Shown here in pieces: positions 23,338-31,574 of a DNA stretch of 40,105 nucleotides. A program made the position numbers and the translations under genes. Numbering within the stretch: the first letter of the stretch is position 1; every line of letters begins with the position of its first letter. Origin of the DNA: Bacilli bacterium (lineage in GTDB: Bacteria > Bacillota_I > Bacilli_A > RF39 > UBA660); assembly GCA_016302935.1 (NCBI GenBank), contig JAEDMO010000004.1:1-40105 (forward strand). The letters are read 5' to 3'. The notes below the pieces were generated by a model. The model did not search any database. It was not told the DNA's origin and saw nothing but the letters and a program-made list of their open reading frames with translations.

Positions 23338-24378
23338 ATGACATTAATTTATTTTATTTTAATATTAGGAGCAGTAGTATTTGTTCACGAACTTGGCCAC
23401 TTCCTATTTGCCAGATTAGCAAAAGTGCACGTATATGAATTTGCAATTGGAATGGGCAAAAAAATATTCTCTTATAAGAAAAAAGGCGGTGTTACCGAAT
23501 ACAGTATAAGAATGATTCCCCTAGGCGGTTTCTGCCAAATAGCTGGTGAAAATGGTGACTTTGAAGAAGAAGAAATTCCAAGCGACAGAAAGATGTGTAA
23601 TAAATCTTTCATCCAAAGATTTATGATTCTATTCTTTGGAGCTGGTTTTAACTTTATCTTCGCCTTCATCTTACTATTTATAATAGGCCTATGTTATGGT
23701 AGTATTAGCAGTGATCCAATCATTGGGGGAGTAAGCGAACAATATCCAGCCTACGAAGCAGGTCTTAGTGAAGGAGACAAAATCTTAGCATTAAATGGTG
23801 TTAAAGTATCAACTTGGGACGATGTTCTATGGGAACTTGACCTAAACAAAGACAAAAGTGTAATCTTTAAAGTAGAAAAAGAAAATGGTCAAGTAAAAGA
23901 AATAACTGTAACACCACAAAAAGTAGAACAAGATGATGTTACTGATTATGTCTATGGTATTTCAAGAAGCACAACCAAAGAAAGAGGATTTATTGTTTCA
24001 CTAAAATATGCCGTTACTAAAACACAATCACTATTCAAAATGATGTTTAATACCGTAAAAAGCTTGTTCACCGGTGGTGTCAGTGTCAACGACCTATCAG
24101 GTCCCGTTGGCATTTACAATATCGTTGGAACCCAAGCTAAAGCAGGATTAGAAAGTATAATTTACCTAGTAGCCTTTCTATCTATTAACGTCGGTTTCAT
24201 CAATTTAATCCCGCTACCAGCATTTGATGGAGGAAGAATATTATTCCTAATAATCGAAAAAATAATAGGAAAACCAATAAATCCAAAAGTTGAAGGAATG
24301 ATTCATACAATAGGCTTCTTCCTATTAATCATCCTTATGATATATGTAACATTTAATGACATATTAAGGCTATTTTAA
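23338..24378 (+). CDS. rseP: RseP/RasP-type site-2 intramembrane metalloprotease
   Basis: This zinc protease cuts membrane-embedded substrates such as anti-sigma factors and signal-peptide remnants. From the ATG at 23338, supported by GAGGTGA, it has 346 residues. The zinc site HELGH (17-21) lies in the first membrane segment. A single PDZ domain occupies the middle ('GGVSEQYPAYEAGLSEGDKI'), and the second catalytic motif is 'IPLPAFDGGRILF', in which the Asp completes the zinc site. A longer reading from 23308 overlaps cdsA and lacks a ribosome binding site. It closes the murG-rseP operon. Confidence 0.95.
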   Translation: MTLIYFILILGAVVFVHELGHFLFARLAKVHVYEFAIGMGKKIFSYKKKGGVTEYSIRMIPLGGFCQIAGENGDFEEEEIPSDRKMCNKSFIQRFMILFFGAGFNFIFAFILLFIIGLCYGSISSDPIIGGVSEQYPAYEAGLSEGDKILALNGVKVSTWDDVLWELDLNKDKSVIFKVEKENGQVKEITVTPQKVEQDDVTDYVYGISRSTTKERGFIVSLKYAVTKTQSLFKMMFNTVKSLFTGGVSVNDLSGPVGIYNIVGTQAKAGLESIIYLVAFLSINVGFINLIPLPAFDGGRILFLIIEKIIGKPINPKVEGMIHTIGFFLLIILMIYVTFNDILRLF

Positions 24379-24494
24379 ACACAAAATATAATATTCATAT
24401 TTATAATATTAATTATTAAAATACCGTAAAATACTTGTTAACCATTTAAAATATTATTATAAATATGATAAAATTATAATGAGGTGAATATAAA

Positions 24495-25088
24495 ATGGCT
24501 AAATTATATTTTAGATATGGAGCAATGGGATCAGGCAAAACAAGAGATTTAATTAAAACAATATATAATTATGATTATAGAAATATGCTAGCAATAATTA
24601 TTAAACCTAAAATCGATACTAAAGCCGGTGAATGTATAAAATCTAGAGATGGTACAGTAATGAATATCGACTATATCGTATCTGAAAATGATAATTTATA
24701 TGAAATAATAGCAAAAGATACAAGAGTAATTCATTGCGTTTTAGTAGATGAAGCACAATTTTTATTCCCACATCAAGTAGATGAACTTTCAGACGTCGTT
24801 GATTATTTAGATATCCCAGTTATTTGTTATGGTCTAAGAGCAGACTTTCAAACCAATCTCTTTCAAGGAAGCAAACGTTTATTAGAATTAGCAGATTCAA
24901 TCGAAGAAATTAAAACAGTCTGTCGTTGTGGCAAAAAAGCAACAATGAACACTAGAATACAAGAAGGTAACTTCGTTTTTGAAGGAGAACAAGTTGCTAT
25001 TGATGGAGTCTCAGAAATTACATACGATTCATTATGCAGAAAGTGTTATAAAAAAGAAAAAACCAAAGTTAAAAAGTTAAACAAATAG
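24495..25088 (+). CDS. tdk: Thymidine kinase (type II)
   Basis: This enzyme phosphorylates thymidine to dTMP with ATP. The 197-residue protein has the P-loop 'GAMGSGKT' (9-16), the Walker B-like 'VLVDEAQFL' and the lasso domain with a structural zinc site 'CRCGKK' and 'CRKCYK'. It is the bacterial tetramer-type TK, not the herpes or deoxynucleoside-kinase type. The ATG has a GAGGTGA ribosome binding site. A TATAAT-like sequence lies just upstream, but a full promoter is not clear. It complements the dCMP deaminase at 10578 in supplying thymidylate. Confidence 0.96.
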   Translation: MAKLYFRYGAMGSGKTRDLIKTIYNYDYRNMLAIIIKPKIDTKAGECIKSRDGTVMNIDYIVSENDNLYEIIAKDTRVIHCVLVDEAQFLFPHQVDELSDVVDYLDIPVICYGLRADFQTNLFQGSKRLLELADSIEEIKTVCRCGKKATMNTRIQEGNFVFEGEQVAIDGVSEITYDSLCRKCYKKEKTKVKKLNK

Positions 25089-25106
25089 TTTATCTTTTTT
25101 TATTAC

Positions 25107-25132
25107 AATAAAAAAGAGTATTACACTCTTTT
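25107..25132 (-). terminator. Terminator of the ExsY/CotZ-like gene
   Basis: AAAAGAGT and ACTCTTTT (25112-25132) form an 8-bp stem with a five-base loop. On the minus strand it is followed by a T run; it overlaps the stop codon. On the plus strand it may weakly stop tdk transcripts. Confidence 0.65.
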
Positions 25133-25544
25133 AAATACAATCTATAAATGTATCATCTAGACATTTAAGTGCACAAACACAATTAAGATTCATAGTAAAT
25201 ATTGAATTTGTTCCAACAAATGGAAATCCAGTAGTATCAGTATTTGGTGCTAAAACACGAAATGTTGCACAACAGCCATCTATTTTTTCTAATCTGAACA
25301 CAGTAGAAGTTTCTCCCGTTTCAGTCCTTGTAATAGGCATAGCCCATGGTGTTCCATTGCCACAACAAGTAAATAACATTACCGGTCTAGTATTGCATAG
25401 TGTAGAACAATTTTGTCCCAAGAAACCTCTGTCACAACTTTCCAAGCACGAATCATTTGGACATACACTTTGTTGTAGTAAATTTATCACTTTTAATATA
25501 TCGACGATGCAACTTTCGCAAGAATTATTTTCATTATTACACAT
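25131..25544 (-). CDS. ExsY/CotY/CotZ-family spore coat (crust/exosporium) protein
   Basis: The 137-residue protein is very cysteine-rich (16 Cys) and matches the ExsY/CotZ pattern. It has an N-terminal 'CIVDILKVINLLQ' helix, then 'NTRPVMLFTC' (51-60), 'VFRLEKIDGCCATFRVL' and a C-terminal 'NLNCVCALKCLDD'. In Bacillus these proteins self-assemble through disulfides into the outermost spore layer. The longest reading begins at a GTG (25553) that is part of the AAGGGGTGG ribosome binding site; the ATG at 25542-25544 is the better start. About 30 bases upstream, CATATCTTA resembles a mother-cell sigma-K -10 element. With spoIIP downstream, it argues for a spore-forming organism. Confidence 0.85.
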   Translation of the reverse strand: MCNNENNSCESCIVDILKVINLLQQSVCPNDSCLESCDRGFLGQNCSTLCNTRPVMLFTCCGNGTPWAMPITRTETGETSTVFRLEKIDGCCATFRVLAPNTDTTGFPFVGTNSIFTMNLNCVCALKCLDDTFIDCI

Positions 25545-25719
25545 ATAATCCACCCCTTCTTTACTTTCAATATAAGATATGTATAAATCACAAAAAAAAT
25601 GTATATTTTTACCCAGTTTACCAATTTGTTATGAAGTTTAATCACTTATTTTTAATATTTACTAATTCGCATACATATAGTTATATAGAAATATTACTTG
25701 TCCATATTTAGGAGGATAT

Positions 25720-27066
25720 ATGAAAAAAGAAAAATTTTTCTATGTAATAGTATTTTTAATAATATTCATAATAATTACTTTTATCTTTAACATTAACATT
25801 TTTATATATCTAAAGAATATTATTTGGGCCTTATCTAGTGTAATGATAATTGCAAGCGGACTATTTTTTTCATTTAAAACTAAATTTAAACAATTACATT
25901 TCAAAAAAATGTTTAGCTGTTTTAAAAACCAAAACGACAAAAATGGCATTAACACTATTTCCTCATTAACTATGTCATTAGCAGGAAGAATAGGGGTAGG
26001 TTCCTTAGCAGGTGTAGCTTTAGCCATATATCTAGGTGGCGTTGGTAGTATATTTTGGATGTGGGTAGTTTCATTAATCGCCTCATCCACCACCTATGTA
26101 GAAGGAGTACTAGGGATCATATATAAAACTAAAAATAAACAAAACATTAATTCAGGAGGTCCATTTAACTATATTAAAATAGGACTTAATTATCCATTAT
26201 TAGCCTCCTTATATGCAATAATACTGATAATATCCTATATTGGAGGTTTCTTAACCATCCAAACTAATACCATTGTAAAAGTAACTAGTACCATTAGCTT
26301 TCTAAATCCTTTTATTACTATTTCCATAATAGGTATAGTTATGGGCTTAGTAATATTTGGAGGTGCAAAAAAAATAGCCAAATTCAATCTAAGGATAGTT
26401 AGCTTAATGGGGGCTTTATTTTTATCCTTGGGCCTTTTCATAATCATAAAAAACATCAGCTTAATACCCAACATATTTATAAGCATTATCAAAGGAGCAT
26501 TTAATTTTAAAAGCTTATCAGGAGGCTTTCTATACACCTTAGTAATTGGCTTTCAAAGAGGAATTTTTGCAAGCGAAGCTGGACTTGGAACTTCCTCCAT
26601 ATCATCTGCAATGACTAATGATAGCGAAGAAAAACAAGGACTAACCCAAGCTTTAGGTATTCATATTACTACGCTTTTAGTATGCACAATAACTGCTATT
26701 ATCATCATATTAACAGATTATAATAATCTAATTATAAAAGATATTAACGGAATAGAAATTACCCAATACGCCTTTAATTACCATCTAGGAAATATTGGGA
26801 ATTACCTCCTTATCATTATCGCCATTTTATTTTCATATTCCACAATAATCTCAGGCTATTACTATGGAGAATCCGGCTTAAAATTCTTATTTCCCAAACT
26901 TAAAAATAAACATCTAAACATCTTTAAAATACTCTGCATAATTATAACTATGCTAGGGGGTATTATTTCGCCCACATCATTATGGCTTTTTACCGATATC
27001 AGTGTAGCTATCCTGATAATTATCAATATTTATGCCTCAATTAAACTAAACAGAGAAATAACTTAA
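25720..27066 (+). CDS. Sodium:alanine/glycine symporter (AGCS) family protein
   Basis: The 448-residue protein has about ten membrane segments and AGCS family landmarks. These are 'SLAGRIGVGSLAGVALAI' (the family's GTGNI region, here altered), 'GGVGSIFWMWVVSL' (family GGPGAxFWMW) and 'GFQRGIFASEAGLGTSSISSA' (family pattern of a gating helix near the substrate site). It should carry a small neutral amino acid inward with sodium. The changes at GTGN (GVGS) and GGPG (GGVG) may alter substrate or ion choice. The start has AGGAGG. It is divergent from the coat-protein gene and followed by an A/T-rich hairpin. Confidence 0.85.
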   Translation: MKKEKFFYVIVFLIIFIIITFIFNINIFIYLKNIIWALSSVMIIASGLFFSFKTKFKQLHFKKMFSCFKNQNDKNGINTISSLTMSLAGRIGVGSLAGVALAIYLGGVGSIFWMWVVSLIASSTTYVEGVLGIIYKTKNKQNINSGGPFNYIKIGLNYPLLASLYAIILIISYIGGFLTIQTNTIVKVTSTISFLNPFITISIIGIVMGLVIFGGAKKIAKFNLRIVSLMGALFLSLGLFIIIKNISLIPNIFISIIKGAFNFKSLSGGFLYTLVIGFQRGIFASEAGLGTSSISSAMTNDSEEKQGLTQALGIHITTLLVCTITAIIIILTDYNNLIIKDINGIEITQYAFNYHLGNIGNYLLIIIAILFSYSTIISGYYYGESGLKFLFPKLKNKHLNIFKILCIIITMLGGIISPTSLWLFTDISVAILIIINIYASIKLNREIT

Positions 27067-27067
27067 T

Positions 27068-27095
27068 AAAAAAGTGATAAATAACGACTTTTTTT
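27068..27095 (+). terminator. Possible terminator after the symporter gene
   Basis: AAAAAAGT and ACTTTTTT pair across 11 bases, with a T run continuing. The stem is almost all A-T, so strength is doubtful. Confidence 0.4.
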
Positions 27096-27136
27096 ATAGA
27101 TCATTATATATATAATTATGAAAAAGAGGTGAATAT

Positions 27137-28144
27137 ATGCGAAAAAAATTCAAGGTAAAAAAAAGATTTAAAATTAAATATCTATTCTATATATTCCTAA
27201 TTTATATATCTTTTGTCTATACGTTTTATTTTAGCATCCAAAAAATAAGTGACAATAACAATAAAAAATTTATTAACCTCATATTAAGCGGAGGTAATAC
27301 CCACTTACTATCTAACTATAAAGTTACAAAGATAGTAAACGAAACCGTTAAATTATTTACAAATATTGATCTTACCAAACCATTAACCGTTATTAACCAA
27401 AGTATCTTTAAAAATAAAAATAGCGAAAATATTATAAAAGAAAACCATGGAGATGATTACAGTAATCTAGAAGAACTAAAGAAAATTAGTTTTTATATAG
27501 AAGATCCTAATAAGATAGATGAAGATAGTCCCAAAGTATACCTATACAATACCCATCAACTAGAAAACTATAAAAATGATGGCTTAGAAATATATAATAT
27601 CACCCCTAATGTCCTTATGGCATCCTATATATTAAAAGAAAAATTAAACAAATTAGGCATCCCTACAATAGTAGAAGATACCAATATTACCAATTTTCTA
27701 CAAATTAATAATTGGGACTATGCCTCATCATACAAAGCTAGTAGATTATTATTACTTGATAAAAAAAGCAAATACGATAGCTTGAAATACTTTATCGATA
27801 TTCATAGGGATTCTGCAAATAAAACTGCTACCAAAGTAACAATAGATGGAAAAGACTATGCAAAAGTTATGTTTGTAATAGGCTTAGAACACGATAACTA
27901 CAAAGAAAATATAGAAGTAACAACAAAACTAAACAAAATAATAAAAGATAAATATCCAACCCTATCAAGAGGAATCTACAAAAAAGAAGGTAAAGGAGTA
28001 GATGGTATCTATAATCAAGATATTAGCAAAAATACCATTTTAATAGAAATAGGTGGAGTAGATAATAACATAACAGAAGTATTTAATACCCTAGAAGTAT
28101 TAAGTAAAGCCATATGTGAATTAATAGGTGATAACAATGAATAA
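27137..28144 (+). CDS. spoIIP: Stage II sporulation protein P, septal peptidoglycan hydrolase
   Basis: SpoIIP is a membrane-anchored amidase/endopeptidase that, with SpoIID and SpoIIM, thins the septal wall so that the mother cell can engulf the forespore. The 335-residue protein has one N-terminal membrane segment (about 15-34). The catalytic landmarks are all present: 'YLYNTHQLENY' (His140, Glu143), 'FIDIHRDSANKTAT' (His223) and 'LIEIGGVDN' (Glu304). 'YPTLSRGIY' and 'GIYNQDIS' are also family-specific. It is shorter than Bacillus SpoIIP (about 400). The ribosome binding site is AGAGGTGA. The gpr gene that precedes spoIIP in Bacillus is absent. Confidence 0.93.
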   Translation: MRKKFKVKKRFKIKYLFYIFLIYISFVYTFYFSIQKISDNNNKKFINLILSGGNTHLLSNYKVTKIVNETVKLFTNIDLTKPLTVINQSIFKNKNSENIIKENHGDDYSNLEELKKISFYIEDPNKIDEDSPKVYLYNTHQLENYKNDGLEIYNITPNVLMASYILKEKLNKLGIPTIVEDTNITNFLQINNWDYASSYKASRLLLLDKKSKYDSLKYFIDIHRDSANKTATKVTIDGKDYAKVMFVIGLEHDNYKENIEVTTKLNKIIKDKYPTLSRGIYKKEGKGVDGIYNQDISKNTILIEIGGVDNNITEVFNTLEVLSKAICELIGDNNE

Positions 28145-28454
28145 ATATTTAAAACTATTTGGCCTTTTATTATTAATTTTATTTTTAGTAGTATACGCTG
28201 CTGATTATATTGGCTATTATGACCTAATCGCTCATAAAAAAACAGTGCTTACAGAAGAAAAAATGGAAGAATTTGAAAAAGATGTTCAAGATGGAAAAGA
28301 AATGGATGCTAAGAAATATTTAGAAGATGTTGAAACTAACTATCGCAATGATTTATCTATTACCTGTAGTAATATTAGCATAAAAGCTAGTAACTATTTT
28401 AAAGAAGGAGTAGAAAGTATATTTAAAATAATTGAAAAATTAGTAAGTGATTAA
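28137..28454 (+). CDS. Small bitopic membrane protein coupled to spoIIP (YqxA position)
   Basis: This 105-residue protein has one N-terminal membrane segment (about 5-24) and an acidic external part with helical heptads. It overlaps the spoIIP 3' end by eight bases and uses the ribosome binding site AGGTGAT inside it, so both proteins should be made together. In Bacillus subtilis the gene after spoIIP is yqxA, also a small single-pass membrane protein of unknown function. Position and topology agree, but sequence homology is not clear to me. A role in engulfment is inferred. The longer reading from 28128 uses a GTG inside the ribosome binding site and is rejected. Confidence 0.75.
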   Translation: MNKYLKLFGLLLLILFLVVYAADYIGYYDLIAHKKTVLTEEKMEEFEKDVQDGKEMDAKKYLEDVETNYRNDLSITCSNISIKASNYFKEGVESIFKIIEKLVSD

Positions 28455-28536
28455 AATAAGACAAATATAAGTAAAATATATCTAAAAATATATACTTTTT
28501 AAAAAATTTAAAGTATAATCAACTTAGGTGATAAAA

Positions 28537-29766
28537 ATGAGTATAATTAAAAACATAAAAGGAAGAGAAATATTAGATTCAAGAGGAAATCCTACCGTAG
28601 AAGTAGATGTTATGCTAGAAAGTGGCATAGTAGCTACCGCTTCTGTTCCCAGCGGAGCATCTACCGGCATTAATGAAGCCCTAGAACTAAGAGACAATAA
28701 TAAAGATAGATATATGGGAAAAGGAGTCTTAAAAGCCGTTTCCAATGTCAATGAAATCATAAAACCTAAATTAGTAGGAATGGATGTTTTAAACCAAAGA
28801 TTAATAGATGAGACCCTACTTAAATTAGATGGCACCGAAAATAAAAGCAAATTAGGTGCTAACGCAATGCTTGGAGTATCTCTAGCGTGCCTAAAAGCAG
28901 CCGCTAAATACTCAAACAAAGAATTATATGAATATATCGGTAAAGGAACAATAATCCCAAGACCAATGATGAACATCCTAAATGGGGGAGCTCACGCTGA
29001 TAACGGACTAGATTTCCAAGAATTTATGATTATTCCCATGACCAAAGACTTTAGAACCAATTTAAGAATGGGTAGTGAAATATTTCATCATCTAAAAAAA
29101 ATTCTTACCCAAAGTGGATTTAGCACCGGTGTTGGAGATGAAGGGGGATTTGCACCTAACATAAATAGTACCGAAGAAGCCTTAAACTTAATAATAGATG
29201 CTATTAAAGCAGCAAATTATATTCCAGGAAAAGATGTCTATCTAGGCCTAGACGTAGCAGCCTCAGAATTTTATAACGATTCTAAATATTCCTTCGAAGG
29301 AAAAACAAAAACTAGTGAAGAATTAATCGAATACTATGAATATCTATGCGAAAAATATCCTATTATTTCTATCGAAGATGGAATGGCAGAAGATGATTAC
29401 CGTGGCTGGAGATTATTAACAGAAAAATTAGGCAAGAAAATTCAACTAGTAGGTGACGATTTATTTGTCACTAACAAAAAATTATTTCAAAAAGGAATTG
29501 ACCAAAAACTAGGTAATGCCATATTACTTAAATTAAATCAAATTGGCACTGTAACAGAAACCATAGAAACAATATTATTAGCTAAAAAAGCTAGATACAA
29601 TACAATCATTTCACATAGAAGTGGCGAAACCGAAGATACCTATATTGCAGATTTTGCCGTTGGACTAAACCTAGGCCAAATCAAAACAGGCTCCTTATGT
29701 AGAAGTGAAAGAACCGCAAAATATAATAGATTACTTAGAATTTTTGAAAAAATATATAAAAACTAA
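28537..29766 (+). CDS. eno: Enolase (phosphopyruvate hydratase)
   Basis: Enolase interconverts 2-phosphoglycerate and phosphoenolpyruvate in glycolysis. The 409-residue protein carries 'GREILDSRGNPTVEVDV', 'SVPSGASTG' (mobile loop), 'GDEGGFAPN' (catalytic Glu region), 'SIEDGMAEDD', 'LVGDDLFVTN', 'LLKLNQIGTVTET' (catalytic Lys and family signature) and 'ISHRSGETEDT'. It is slightly shorter than the usual 430 residues. The true start is the ATG at 28537, with AGGTGAT as ribosome binding site; an upstream in-frame GTG belongs to that site. The gene stands alone here rather than in a gap-pgk-tpi-gpm cluster. Confidence 0.98.
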   Translation: MSIIKNIKGREILDSRGNPTVEVDVMLESGIVATASVPSGASTGINEALELRDNNKDRYMGKGVLKAVSNVNEIIKPKLVGMDVLNQRLIDETLLKLDGTENKSKLGANAMLGVSLACLKAAAKYSNKELYEYIGKGTIIPRPMMNILNGGAHADNGLDFQEFMIIPMTKDFRTNLRMGSEIFHHLKKILTQSGFSTGVGDEGGFAPNINSTEEALNLIIDAIKAANYIPGKDVYLGLDVAASEFYNDSKYSFEGKTKTSEELIEYYEYLCEKYPIISIEDGMAEDDYRGWRLLTEKLGKKIQLVGDDLFVTNKKLFQKGIDQKLGNAILLKLNQIGTVTETIETILLAKKARYNTIISHRSGETEDTYIADFAVGLNLGQIKTGSLCRSERTAKYNRLLRIFEKIYKN

Positions 29767-29790
29767 AGCTCTATTTTTATAGAGTTTTAT
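29765..29790 (+). terminator. Terminator of eno
   Basis: AAAGCTCTAT and ATAGAGTTTT form a 10-bp stem (one G-T pair) with a TTTT loop. The trailing T run is short. Confidence 0.6.
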
Positions 29791-29808
29791 TAATAGGTGG
29801 TGTAATTT

Positions 29809-31572
29809 ATGAGTAGTATCAAAGTAATGAACGAAATACTTGCTAACAAAATTAATGCTGGTGAAGTAGTAGAAAAATGCGTCTCTATTGTCAAAGAACT
29901 AGTAGAAAATAGCATCGATGCTGGTAGTGACGATATAAAAATATATTTAAAAGAATCAGGATTAAAAGAAATAAAAGTAATAGATAATGGAATAGGAATG
30001 GATAAAGAAGATGCTATCTTAGCCTTTCAAAGACATGCTACATCTAAATTACTAAAAGAAGATGATTTATTTAATATAAATACCCTAGGCTTTAGAGGTG
30101 AAGCCCTTCCATCGATCGCCGTTATATCAGAAGTAGTATTAAAAACTACCAAAGATAATGTAAGTACCCTAATACATATAAAAGGTGGCAAACTATTAGA
30201 AAACACCTCCTGTGAAGCAAGAAGTGGTACCACCATTACCGTTAGCAATATATTCTATAATACCCCAGCTAGATTAAAATATTTAAAAAGTCCCTATAGC
30301 GAACTTGCTAATATTGTAGATTACATAAATAAAATCGCCTTATCATACCCCAACATTAAATTTAAACTAGTAAACGATGACAAAGAATTATTAAATACCG
30401 ATGGCTCTTCCAATCTTCTTAAAGTAATAAAAGAAATATTTGGACTAGATGTAGCCAAAAGAATGATATACATAAAAGCTGAAAACGAAGACTACGAAAT
30501 AGATGGCTATATATCATTACCAGAAGTAACAAGAAGAACCAAAAATAATATGATAACCCTAGTAAATGGTAGAGTTATCAAAAATTATGAATTAAATAAC
30601 ACCATAAACGATGCCTATCATACCTTTAAAGAAGATAGTAGATATCCAATTGTTGTATTAAATATTAAAGCAGATCCCGTTTTATTAGATGTTAACATTC
30701 ATCCTACAAAATTAGATGTCAAATTCAGTAACTTTGAAAATCTAACCGAATTGATTACCCAAAGTATTACCTCTGCTTTAAAAACAAAATTACTAATACC
30801 TAAAATAGAGGCTAAAGAAAAAATATCTGTTCCTACCTACGAAGAAATAAAATTAGACTTTAATAGCACAATTGAAGAAGAACAACAAGAATATAAAAAA
30901 AATTTAGAAAACTATATTAATGGAAATGATATATTAAAAAAAGAAATAGCAGAAGAAACAGTAGTAGAACAGATCAAAAATAACGAAAAACTAGAAGAAC
31001 TATATCCTATTGGAATAGCCCTAGGAACATATATTATCTGTGAAAATGATAAAGGAATTTATTTAATAGACCAACACGCAGCCAAAGAAAGAATCAATTA
31101 CGAAAAATATAAATATATCCTAACTCATCCTAAGCAAGATAGCATATCCTTGCTGATTCCTATCATTTTAGAATATCCACTAAATGAATATATCATAATA
31201 AAAGAAAATATAGATTTTATAAGAAGCCTAAATATTGAAATAGAAGATTTTGGTAGCAATAGTTTTAGAATAACCGCTCATCCTACTTGGCTTCCTAGTG
31301 GATTTGAAGAAGAAGCCATAAAAAAAATATTAGATCTAATCATCAATAAAGAAAAAGATTTCTCGATAGAAAAATTCAACGACCGCCTAGCTATGACCGT
31401 AAGTTGTAAAATGAGTAAAAAAGCTAATACATATTCTAGCATCAGCGAAATGGAAAATCTAATAAAAGATTTAAAAAAATGTAATAATCCTTATCACTGC
31501 CCTCACGGAAGACCAACCATTATTCATTATAGTATATATGAGTTAGAAAAATTATTTAAAAGGAGCATCTAG
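29809..31572 (+). CDS. mutL: DNA mismatch repair protein MutL (endonuclease type)
   Basis: MutL couples mismatch recognition by MutS to strand incision. The N-terminal GHKL ATPase shows 'ELVENSIDAGS', 'DNGIGM' and 'GFRGEALPSIA', then 'YNTPARLKYL'. The C-terminal domain has the nicking-endonuclease motif DQHAAKERxNYE (421-432), 'SCKMSKK' and CPHGRP (564-569), so this MutL should cut DNA itself, as expected where MutH is lacking. The segment after GEVVE reads KCVSIVKELVE, where most MutL proteins have RPASVVKELVE. mutS is not in the window. The next gene starts two bases after the stop. Confidence 0.97.
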   Translation: MSSIKVMNEILANKINAGEVVEKCVSIVKELVENSIDAGSDDIKIYLKESGLKEIKVIDNGIGMDKEDAILAFQRHATSKLLKEDDLFNINTLGFRGEALPSIAVISEVVLKTTKDNVSTLIHIKGGKLLENTSCEARSGTTITVSNIFYNTPARLKYLKSPYSELANIVDYINKIALSYPNIKFKLVNDDKELLNTDGSSNLLKVIKEIFGLDVAKRMIYIKAENEDYEIDGYISLPEVTRRTKNNMITLVNGRVIKNYELNNTINDAYHTFKEDSRYPIVVLNIKADPVLLDVNIHPTKLDVKFSNFENLTELITQSITSALKTKLLIPKIEAKEKISVPTYEEIKLDFNSTIEEEQQEYKKNLENYINGNDILKKEIAEETVVEQIKNNEKLEELYPIGIALGTYIICENDKGIYLIDQHAAKERINYEKYKYILTHPKQDSISLLIPIILEYPLNEYIIIKENIDFIRSLNIEIEDFGSNSFRITAHPTWLPSGFEEEAIKKILDLIINKEKDFSIEKFNDRLAMTVSCKMSKKANTYSSISEMENLIKDLKKCNNPYHCPHGRPTIIHYSIYELEKLFKRSI

Positions 31573-31574
31573 TT

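Noticed and set aside
25457..25711. Plus-strand ORF over the coat-protein gene and its upstream region.
   Set aside because: It is antisense to a gene with clear family motifs and has no ribosome binding site or plausible composition.
28490..28519. Inverted repeat TATACTTT/AAAGTATA upstream of eno as a terminator or operator.
   Set aside because: It has no T run and overlaps the probable -10 TATAAT of eno; in such AT-rich sequence the pairing is likely chance.
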